A stretch of 64,000 bases of DNA from contig CAWGXG010000008.1 of the NCBI GenBank assembly GCA_963826505.1, positions 248,001-312,000 on the forward strand. The letters are read 5' to 3'. The translations under genes and the position numbers were made by a program. The notes below the pieces were generated by a model that saw only the letters and a list, made by a program, of their open reading frames with translations, was not told the origin of the DNA and searched no databases. Source of the stretch: CAWGXG01 sp963826505 (GTDB lineage: Bacteria; Chloroflexota; Anaerolineae; Aggregatilineales; Aggregatilineaceae). This document shows, in pieces, positions 1 to 8,100 of this stretch (position 1 is its first letter; each line of letters begins with the position of its first letter).

Positions 1-96
1 GCGCAGACCACGCTGGGCAATAACGGTTTGGATGTCGTGACCGTGAATCGGACCTTCTGCCACAATGCTCAAGATGGCGAGTTCTGCATCAGTCAT
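1..96 (-). CDS. PadR-family transcriptional regulator, N-terminal fragment
   Basis: The first 32 codons of a minus-strand gene are present and the rest lies beyond the window edge. The start is the ATG at 96. The peptide begins MTDAELAILSIVAEGPIHG, the signature opening of the PadR winged-helix domain (a hydrophobic helix, then EGP-hHGhDI). PadR proteins are dimeric DNA-binding repressors that usually respond to phenolics or other small toxic molecules and often control a neighbouring gene and themselves. No Shine-Dalgarno sequence is visible just upstream. A dyad lies 57-81 bases upstream of the start (153-177) and is a plausible operator. Family assignment rests on the N-terminus only. Confidence 0.75.
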   Translation of the reverse strand, partial: MTDAELAILSIVAEGPIHGHDIQTVIAQRGLR

Positions 97-152
97 GAGG
101 AGGCTTGTGCTCCAGGCGCGCCAGGCGCGGTTGTCTGCGTTTGGTGATCTAT

Positions 153-177
153 GTGTACAATACGTTGTAGAGTACAC
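153..177. promoter_or_regulatory. Inverted repeat, candidate PadR operator
   Basis: GTGTAC at 153-158 is repeated in inverse as GTACAC at 172-177 with a 13-base spacer, and the spacer has partial symmetry of its own. It sits between the divergent PadR fragment and the WD40 lipoprotein gene. PadR operators are typically GTAC-containing dyads of this size. A TACAAT hexamer that could serve as a -10 for the rightward gene overlaps the left arm (156-161). The role as operator is inferred from position and pattern. Confidence 0.4.
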
Positions 178-278
178 GAGGGCGGAGTAGGAGTCAATTC
201 GGCTCTCAGGTGCGCGCCTGCGGACGGCAGAGGCTTTCGGCGATTCGGTGTGCTGGGATTGTGCGGAAAGAGGAACGC

Positions 279-1532
279 GTGAAGCATTTCAAACGGTGGT
301 TTTGGGGCGGGATTCTAGGGGTGGTGCTTACAGTCGGAGCGATCGGTTGTTCGTCGGAGGGCGGAAATCCGGTCTCCAAAGTCCCACGCACGCCTACTCC
401 CGTGTCTGTCGCATGGCAGCGTCCGCAAGCGGCTATCGATCAGAATTCCCCGGCGATTCGCCTGACGGGTGTGCTGCGTCTGCATCAACGAACGGTAAAT
501 GATGTGGCGTTTTCGTCCAACAGCCTGCGTCTGGCAAGCGTGGGAGCCGACGATGCCGCCGTCATCTGGAATTTAGCCAACGGTGAGCCACTGTTTGTCC
601 AGAATGCAAACGACGGCCGGCGCGTGTTCTGGGGCCCCGCTGATAATAGCCTGATCACGATCAGCCCGGCGGGAGTCACACGCGTGTGGACCATGAATAT
701 GGAACCGCCCCGCCAGTTGGAACAGAGCATAGAATTCATCAGCTACGGGCAGATCGGGCCTATCGCGCAGTCGCCCGATCGCACGCTGCTCGCATACGGG
801 TCCCAGTCGGGGGGTGTCCGGTTGTGGCGTATCCCCGAGGGGGAAATGATCGCGGATTTTCACGCGCACCGCGATGCTGTGCAATATCTGGCGTTTTCGC
901 CTGATGGCCGGATGCTGGTCTCGATCGGCCATGATCGAAGCGTGCGCGTGTGGTCGGTGCCAGACGGCGCGCTCGTGCAGGATATTGTGAATTCCGATAT
1001 TGTGGAAGTCGTCAAAGTGGCATCCAGGGCCGTGTTTTCACCCGATTCTCACCAACTGGCGGTGGCCTACGACAGCGTCGTCGAGGTGTGGCATGTGACG
1101 GATGTCGAGCCGTTGTATTCCGTGAGTACAGCCCGGTCGATTGGATCTAACGCGCTAGAGTTTTCCCCGGATGGTACCCTGTTGGTCGCCTGCGGTGCTC
1201 AGCCGCTGGTGGCGGTCTGGCGCGCCGCCGATGGCGCACAGTTGGGGCTGCTGCCGACTGCCGGGCAGGCCTGCGGCAATGTGGCCTTCTCCCCGGACAG
1301 TACCTTATTGGTGACGCTTCCGTTGTCCGGTCAGGATATTTATCTGTGGAATATTGTCCATATCACCGATGATGTGCCCACCGAGCAAAAAACGCTCAGC
1401 CGAGCCGACCGCCAGACGATGGGGCTGCCCTCCGACGCCCGATTCTTTGACGTGGCCTGGTCACCGGATGGGCGGTTCATTGTGGTGTCGGACGAGACAG
1501 GGGTGATGTACGTTCTGTCCGCTGCCGAATGA
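279..1532 (+). CDS. WD40-repeat lipoprotein
   Basis: The protein has 417 residues from GTG 279, chosen because a GAAAGAGG ribosome-binding site lies just upstream and the product then opens with a basic, hydrophobic signal and a lipobox-like AIGC at the end of it. It is therefore probably a lipid-anchored exported protein. The mature part consists of WD40 blades, visible as repeated AFSPDGR-type strands followed by V-R-V-W or V-W-x-h motifs; about seven can be counted, enough for a propeller. WD40 propellers are interaction scaffolds, so no enzymatic role is proposed. A Pro/Thr linker follows the lipobox. The gene is convergent with the next lipoprotein gene (36-bp gap, no clear terminator). 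Confidence 0.85.
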   Translation: MKHFKRWFWGGILGVVLTVGAIGCSSEGGNPVSKVPRTPTPVSVAWQRPQAAIDQNSPAIRLTGVLRLHQRTVNDVAFSSNSLRLASVGADDAAVIWNLANGEPLFVQNANDGRRVFWGPADNSLITISPAGVTRVWTMNMEPPRQLEQSIEFISYGQIGPIAQSPDRTLLAYGSQSGGVRLWRIPEGEMIADFHAHRDAVQYLAFSPDGRMLVSIGHDRSVRVWSVPDGALVQDIVNSDIVEVVKVASRAVFSPDSHQLAVAYDSVVEVWHVTDVEPLYSVSTARSIGSNALEFSPDGTLLVACGAQPLVAVWRAADGAQLGLLPTAGQACGNVAFSPDSTLLVTLPLSGQDIYLWNIVHITDDVPTEQKTLSRADRQTMGLPSDARFFDVAWSPDGRFIVVSDETGVMYVLSAAE

Positions 1533-1568
1533 GTTCCTACACACAGTGCAGGGTTTGCGTGATGTTGG

Positions 1569-2387
1569 TTAATTGCATTCCGTTGCTAACTGAAAGGCAG
1601 TGGGGTAAGGCAGGTCGCCGCTGTTGGCCCATTGGAGCACGGTGAAAGAGAACGTTGTCTGCGACGTCACACCATCGGCGGTGAATACGGCTTCGAAGCT
1701 GAGTAAAGCCGCCGTATCCTTGTCCACATCCAGGCTGCCGGTCAGGCTGACCGTTTGGGCCGCTTCGACGCGCGCGCGCAGCGCCTGATCCTCGAACTGA
1801 TTCAGGATACTCAGCGCGTCGGGGATCTGGGACTCAATCGTATAATGAGTCGCTTTCCGACCGCTGACGACGCTGTCTCCCTGTTTCTTGTCGGCCGATA
1901 GCGTCTGCTTGAGTATGGAGGGTAGGTTGTAATGCGCGAAAATACCGGGCATATCGCCCTGCAGCAAGGCGCGCGCGGGGGAGTTGCTGGCCAGGCAGAC
2001 GTATTGGTCGCCGTCTAGCTGGTAAACGGACAGGCCCCGATCGGCATTCTCAGACGCGGGCACGAAGTAGGTTTGAGTGGCGCCTCCTTCTGTGATCTGA
2101 AATACGCTGCCGCCGGTTGGATGGGTCTGCACATGAATGACAGTCTCAGACACCGGGCTGTCAGCCTGTGACCAGCGAATCTCCGCGGTATAGCCATCGC
2201 TGAGATCCCCCAACGCGTCAAATCCGTCTTCAAGCGCGGTCCACGATCCATTTTGGTCGATGGTTTGCAATAGCGCGACGGCTTTGTCGACCGTATTGAC
2301 GGAATCTTGCGTATCACTCAATGGGCCGCAGCCTGCCAGGGCGAGCACCACCACACTAACAACCAGCGGTGTTCGTAATTGACGCAT
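1569..2387 (-). CDS. Putative lipoprotein, LolA/LppX-like
   Basis: The 272-residue protein starts at ATG 2387, preceded by AAAGGAA at good spacing. A signal peptide ends in a textbook lipobox, LALAGC, so the product is expected to be lipid-anchored outside the cytoplasmic membrane. The body alternates short beta-like stretches (for example YTAEIRWSQ, ATHYTIESQ, SLTGSLDVDKDTAALLSFEA) in the manner of LolA/LppX/LprG half-barrel lipoproteins, which bind lipids. That fold assignment is tentative because no catalytic or diagnostic motif exists. It is monocistronic between a convergent WD40 gene and a divergent kinase gene. Confidence 0.7.
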   Translation of the reverse strand: MRQLRTPLVVSVVVLALAGCGPLSDTQDSVNTVDKAVALLQTIDQNGSWTALEDGFDALGDLSDGYTAEIRWSQADSPVSETVIHVQTHPTGGSVFQITEGGATQTYFVPASENADRGLSVYQLDGDQYVCLASNSPARALLQGDMPGIFAHYNLPSILKQTLSADKKQGDSVVSGRKATHYTIESQIPDALSILNQFEDQALRARVEAAQTVSLTGSLDVDKDTAALLSFEAVFTADGVTSQTTFSFTVLQWANSGDLPYPTAFQLATECN

Positions 2388-2559
2388 GCACTGTTCCTTT
2401 CCGTCTCTGCTATGACGGCGCTAACTGTAGATCGTTCTGCATCGGCTGACAAGCCTCTCTTTGCTCATCAGAGGGGCACAACCGATGGATTTTCTGCGTA
2501 TCCTTTCTCTGGTTTGTACACTCTGGCCCAATATCGGGGACCGTTAGACGGGGCAGGTC

Positions 2560-4089
2560 ATGATAGGTCAGAAACTCGGCAATCGCTACGAAATCCTGGA
2601 AACGATCGGCGAAGGCGCAACAGCCGTAGTCTACAAAGGTTTGGATACGCGCTTACAGCGTATCGTGGCTATCAAGCTGCTGCTGCCTTACGTCGACGAT
2701 ACAACCCGCAGGCGGTTTCAGCGCGAAGCCCTGTCGGCGGCGCAGCTCAACCATCCGAATATCATGGGTATTTACGATGTGGATGAGGATGGCGACCAGC
2801 ACTATCTCGTCATCGAATACATCGAAGGCCGTCCGCTGTTCTCCTTCATCCCATCTGCGCCCTCGACGGTTGCCAATATCGGGCGCCAGATCTGCCTGGC
2901 GCTGGATTACGCCCATCGCCGGAATCTGATTCACCGCGATATCAAACCCGCCAATATCCACATTACGCCATCTGGACAGGTCAAGATTATGGATTTTGGG
3001 CTTGCGATCACCGGGGCGTCCAAACGGCTGACAGCGACTGGACGCATCATCGGGACGCCCGCCTATCTGTCGCCAGAACAGGCCCAGGGGCTGTCGCTCT
3101 CGCCGCGCACGGACTTGTATTCTACGGGTGTGGTGCTCTACGAGTTGGCAACAGGCGTTTTGCCATTCGACGCCGATGATATTGGTGTGCTCCTGCTGCA
3201 ACAGGTCAAGAAGGCTCCAAAACCACCGCGCGAAATCGTCTCTGAAATCTCCGTGGCTCTGGAGCGTGTCATTCTCAAGGCGCTGGCGAAGCAGCCCGAG
3301 GAGCGTTTCGAAACGGCGGGGGCTATGGCTGATGCATTGGGAGCGGCTCTGGAGCAGTCGTCAACGGTGGGGCTGGCCGCGCTGGGCGACACACACCTCG
3401 ATGTTACGGTGATGGATGGTCCTCCGAGTGTTGGGTCGGGGCGTATTCGCGTTGTCCTGGCAGACGATCACCGCATTTTGCGGGCCAGCCTGGCGATGTT
3501 TCTCGGCGATACACAGGATATCGAGGTGGTTGGCCAGGCCGATGACGGTCAACAGGCACTGGTGTTAGTCGAGCAGCAGCAGCCGGACGTGGTGTTGTTG
3601 GACTTGAATATGCCCGGCATGAGTGGTTTGGACGTGCTGCCCCTGGTGCGCAAACAGTGGCCCGATATCAAGGTGCTGGTGTTGACCGGACGTGATGAAG
3701 ATACGTACGTCATGCGCGCGCTGCGAGCGGGCGCGCACGGCTACGTGCTCAAGACCATTGCCGAGGATGATCTGGTGCGCGCGGTGCGCGATGTCGCGCA
3801 GGGGCATCTGGTGTTGGGGCGCGAGATCACCGAAAAAGTGGTCCGCGGGCTAATCGATCAGGACGAGTCTACAGAGCGGATAAGCGACTTGGATCGCGCG
3901 ATTTTGATCGGCATCGCGGCGGGCCTGACCAATGACCAGATTGCCGAGCGGCTGCGTCTTGATCCCCAGTTGGTGGACGCGCAGTTGATGGTGCTGATTG
4001 AACAACTTGGCGCGCGCTCGCGTGCGGATGCGTCGCTGGTGGCACTGCGGCAGGGGATCATCGCGCTCGAAGATTTGCACAACTATTAG
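2560..4089 (+). CDS. Hanks-type Ser/Thr protein kinase fused to NarL-type response regulator
   Basis: One 509-residue protein carries two normally separate signalling modules. Residues about 9-270 form a eukaryotic-like protein kinase: glycine loop GEGATAVVYKG (17-27), ATP lysine K39, catalytic HRDIKPAN (H125, D127, N132) and DFG at 145-147, all intact. Residues about 298-415 are a receiver with the acidic pair D302/D303, phosphoacceptor D348 in LLDLNMPG, T376 and K398. Residues about 435-500 resemble the LuxR/NarL helix-turn-helix (AAGLTNDQIAERL, then LGARSRADA). There is no transmembrane segment, so it should be cytoplasmic. It could let Ser/Thr phosphorylation tune a DNA-binding regulator. 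No histidine kinase lies next to it. There is no strong ribosome-binding site at ATG 2560. Confidence 0.9.
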   Translation: MIGQKLGNRYEILETIGEGATAVVYKGLDTRLQRIVAIKLLLPYVDDTTRRRFQREALSAAQLNHPNIMGIYDVDEDGDQHYLVIEYIEGRPLFSFIPSAPSTVANIGRQICLALDYAHRRNLIHRDIKPANIHITPSGQVKIMDFGLAITGASKRLTATGRIIGTPAYLSPEQAQGLSLSPRTDLYSTGVVLYELATGVLPFDADDIGVLLLQQVKKAPKPPREIVSEISVALERVILKALAKQPEERFETAGAMADALGAALEQSSTVGLAALGDTHLDVTVMDGPPSVGSGRIRVVLADDHRILRASLAMFLGDTQDIEVVGQADDGQQALVLVEQQQPDVVLLDLNMPGMSGLDVLPLVRKQWPDIKVLVLTGRDEDTYVMRALRAGAHGYVLKTIAEDDLVRAVRDVAQGHLVLGREITEKVVRGLIDQDESTERISDLDRAILIGIAAGLTNDQIAERLRLDPQLVDAQLMVLIEQLGARSRADASLVALRQGIIALEDLHNY

Positions 4090-4097
4090 GCGTGCTG

Positions 4098-4991
4098 TCA
4101 GCCGGTCGCCAGCGAAGTAACGGCGAGTTCGGTCAGAAGTTCGCCACGCAGGGGCAGGGCGTCGCCGTAGATCATGCGGGTGCAGTGACGGATGCGCTTG
4201 AAATTGTGATCGCTGGCGAGGATCATGCTTCGCCCATTGTGATCGGGAATATCCAGGGTGATGTTTTGGCCCTGAAGCTGTTCCAGCGCGACCAGCAGCA
4301 GGCGCTTGCCATACGTGGAAGACCAGCTCATCCACGGCCCCAGGTGAATTCTATCTTGCTGCCGCCGTCCGAACAGGTAGCCCTCAAGCCTGTCTTTGTC
4401 GTAATCTACCCAGGCTAAATCGGGGAATTCCTCGTACAACCGCGTCAGGATGTGCCCTCTGTCGATTCCAAACAGCGTGGCATCTGTTTCCAGCACGGCG
4501 GGCAAATCCAGGTCTTTCATACGCTGGGCGCGCGGTCCCAGATAGGTGCTGGCGCGGCCCTGCCACCGCTCAATTTTGCATACATCGCGGAAGCCCATCC
4601 GCCGATAGAGCGCGCGACCGGCTTCGGTGGAATCCAGCATGATACGGTCAGTGCCATGCGCGATCAGATGATCCATCGCGGCGCGCAACAACTGGCCGCC
4701 CAATCCCCGGCGCTGCCGATCGGGTGCGATCATAAGCATGCCGATCCAGCCCAGGTCGGTGCCATAGGACGTCGTCGTGACCGCGCCCACGATTCCCTGG
4801 CCGGGTTCCTCTATTAAGAAACACCCATCAGGGGACCAGTCCAGCAGGCGATTCCAGTCTGCCGCACCGTGACTCCAACCGATTTGAGAGGTCAGCAGCA
4901 CGGCGCCGGGTATATCGCTGGGGGTCATGGCACGCAGCGTCCGATTGGGTTCGCGTCGCAGTGAATAGCGATCATTCCAACTCAAGCTCAT
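4098..4991 (-). CDS. GNAT-family N-acetyltransferase with YitH-like C-terminal domain
   Basis: The protein has 297 residues from ATG 4991; a longer reading frame exists but would run into the preceding PBP gene. The N-terminal half is a GNAT fold with the acetyl-CoA loop RQRRGLGGQLL and the later ALYRRMGF motif. The C-terminal half (from about residue 165) looks like the second GNAT-like domain seen in YitH-type proteins, including the segment LDIPDHN. It transfers an acetyl group from acetyl-CoA to an unknown amine. It lies downstream of the large PBP gene on the same strand with a 112-bp gap containing a hairpin, and converges with the kinase fusion gene (8-bp gap). Confidence 0.85.
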   Translation of the reverse strand: MSLSWNDRYSLRREPNRTLRAMTPSDIPGAVLLTSQIGWSHGAADWNRLLDWSPDGCFLIEEPGQGIVGAVTTTSYGTDLGWIGMLMIAPDRQRRGLGGQLLRAAMDHLIAHGTDRIMLDSTEAGRALYRRMGFRDVCKIERWQGRASTYLGPRAQRMKDLDLPAVLETDATLFGIDRGHILTRLYEEFPDLAWVDYDKDRLEGYLFGRRQQDRIHLGPWMSWSSTYGKRLLLVALEQLQGQNITLDIPDHNGRSMILASDHNFKRIRHCTRMIYGDALPLRGELLTELAVTSLATG

Positions 4992-5043
4992 TGGCTTGGT
5001 CCTCGATAGTGGCTTTCTATGCCCAATACTCCTAGAGGTACGA

Positions 5044-5070
5044 ACAGGCTGGGCAAACACACCAGCCTGT
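5044..5070 (-). terminator. Perfect hairpin after the PBP gene, weak terminator candidate
   Basis: ACAGGCTGG (5044-5052) pairs perfectly with CCAGCCTGT (5062-5070) across a 9-base loop. It lies between the stop of the large PBP gene and the start of the GNAT gene. There is no U-rich tail on either strand, so it may slow polymerase or protect mRNA ends rather than act as a true intrinsic terminator. Confidence 0.35.
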
Positions 5071-5103
5071 TGTGAGCGTATCAGCGACCGTGCGCCGCAA
5101 ATC

Positions 5104-8100
5104 CTAACCCGGTGTAGGAGTGAGCGTCCAGGTCGGAGTAAAGGTTGGCGCCAAAGCCGGTGTCGAGAGCGATACAACACCCGCCGGGGGTGGTGTGGCA
5201 AAGGCCTGTCCCGGCACCGTCAAGGTGGGTGCCAGAGTCGGCGTGGGCAGCGTCTGCGGGGAACTCTGCGGGTTGTTCACCGTGATGCGCACATCACGCG
5301 TCACGTGGCGACCGTAAATATCTATCGCGATCAGGCGCAGCGTGTACTGCCCGTTTTGCAGGACGCGCGTATCCAATTGGCCGAGCAGACCGTTTTGTTC
5401 CGGATGCTGTGCGGCATCCACGATCAGCGGATCGCTGAAGGCCTGCGGATCGGTTCCGATCCCGTAGCGGATTTCGAACCGGCTGAAGTCTGGCATCGAG
5501 ATCGTGCCGCGCATTTCGATCACGCCCGTGACCATCGAATCCTGGATAGGCGTGCTAATGACAACATACGGCCGTTGGTCGGTGGCCGCACAATATTCGG
5601 TCGGTGGCGGCATCACCGGCACGGCGATATTCCGCTGGGTTAACCAGGCGTTGCCTTCGGCAGTGTTGTTGAGCCAGTCATAGGCAGACGTGTCGTCGAC
5701 GGCCAAGAAGGTGCGATTCTCTACGTCGTCCGGGCAGTATTGATTGACGAGTTTTCCCGTGTATTCATCGACTTGGAGTGTCCGAAGGATATCTTGATCC
5801 GCTGGCGGCGGTGGCGCAGATGCGGCGAAAATCTCCACATGTGTGCGCCCCGCACACTGGGGTGATGGCGCCGCCCCCGAATCGTCGCACACTTCGGCCT
5901 GGACGATGTTCGCCGGAGTCTGGAACGCCTGAGCAGGCTGTCCAGCCAACGCGGACTCCATGACAGCATTCCAGATGGGAGCGGCACCGTAGTAACCGGT
6001 GACATTGCCCATCGGGCGGTTGTCGGAGTTCCCCACCCAGACGCCCACCGCGATTTGTGGCGTATAGCCCAACGTCCACACGTCACGGCTGTCGTTGCTG
6101 GTACCGGTCTTGATCGCGGCGGGGCGCCCATTCTGCAATTCCATCGGATACCCGTACCCGAATTCGGCGGCGCGTGCGTCGCGGTCGGACAGAATGTTGG
6201 TGATCAGGTAAGCGTATTCAGGCGGCACAACCTGTGGGCGCGCCGCGTTGGGGTTGGCCCGGTAGATTTCGTTGCCTTTGCTGTCTTCGATATAGATGAT
6301 GGAATAGGGCTCCACTTGCACGCCGTTATTGGCGAACATGGCATACCCGGTCACCATGTCGAATAGCTGGACTTCAACCGCGCCCAGCGCCGTCGGCAGC
6401 CCGGCCTGCCGCTCGACCGGATTGCCGAGCGGGAAGGTCAGCCCGACGGACTCGGCGACCTGGGTGAAGCGCAGCAAACCTTCGAAGTTGAGCGCCTTTA
6501 CCGCCGGGACGTTGAGCGAATTTCCCAATGCGCTGCGCACGGTTTCCGGCCCGTGATAGAGCCGGTCATAATTGACCGGAACGTAACCATTGAAATCGGT
6601 ACGCACATCCCACAGCACGCTGGCCGGGGTCAGATAGCGCCCTTGATCGTCGGGCATGAAGGCCGACAGATAGACGAAGGGTTTGATGGACGAACCGGGC
6701 TGTTGTGCTGTGAAGGCGATATTGACCTGCCCGTCAATGTTCTTGTTGTAATAATCGGCGCTGCCGACCATCGCCAGGACCGCACCATCCGTCGGACGGA
6801 TCACGACGACCGAGGCGTTGGTCGCGTCAATGCCCTGGGATTGCAGCGAGGCCAGGTGATTGGTGACCGCCTGCTCGGCGCTGGCCTGGATGTTTTCGTC
6901 CAGGGACGTATACACGTGGAAGCCCGCGTTATAGATTTTCTGCGCGCCATACGTCTGTTCGAGCTGTTGCCAGACGTAGTTCACGAAATGCGGGTGCACG
7001 TACTCCACCGAGGGCGGCTGGTATTTGCGGATTTCCACCTGCGCAATATCCAACGTCATCTCTTGGGGAGCTTCCATGGTCGGCGTCTGGTAGAAGTACA
7101 ATTTGGAGCCGTCAGGCTGATCCTGCCGTGTGATGCACAGGCCGCCGCCGTTAGGAACCGCCCACGAGGTCGCGTCGTCGTGCTGGATGTAGATGCAGCC
7201 GTTACCGTTGGCTTCGGCCATCAGGTCGAGGACGATATGCATACGTCTGAGGGCGGCTTCACGATTTACTACCGGATCATAGGTGGCTGGCGATTGTGGC
7301 AGCCCCGCCAGGAAAGCCGCTTCTGCCGGATTGAGATCAGCCGCCGATTTGTTGAAATAGGTCTGCGCAGCGGCTTCAATGCCGTAGGCGTAGTTGCCGT
7401 AAAAGATCTCATTCAGATAGATCTGGAGAATCTCATTCTTGGTGTATTTTCGTTTGATCTCCGACGCCACGATGATCTCAATGACTTTACGCTCCGCCGT
7501 CTGTTGTGATGCCAACTCGGTATCGAGCACCAACGCCCGCGCGAGCTGTTGGGTGATCGTGCTTGCGCCAGACACGGTACTGCCCGCTGTCACGTTTTGA
7601 TAGGTGGCGCGCAGGATGGCAAACACGCTGAAGCCGGGATCGGTGTAGAATGTTTCGTTTTCGGTCGCGACGGTGGCGTCGATCAGCCAGGGCGAAATCT
7701 GGTCCAGTGCGACCTCTTTGCGCAGCCCGGTATCGGGGTTATTGAACTCCGCCAAAGTTGCACCCTGGGAATCCAGGATCAACGTATTTTCGAACGTAGA
7801 AGCGCGGTCACGCAGTGAAGCCACGACTGGCGCGTATTGGTCAACTTTATACAAGTAGTAGCCAATCATGCCGACCAACGCGAGCAGCGTCAGGGCCATG
7901 CCGCCGATGATGCTGAACACAGTGATCCGGACACCCCATTTCACATAGAAATTGCGATTGCGTGGCGACCCAAGCGCAAGCCTGTAATCGGGCTGAGGGT
8001 ATTCGTTGATGCGCGCACGCGGCTTCGGCGCGGGCTGGGCTTGTGCGGCGGGTGCCGCGGCTGCCGCCGAGACTCCGCTCGCGACCTGGGCTCCACCGGG

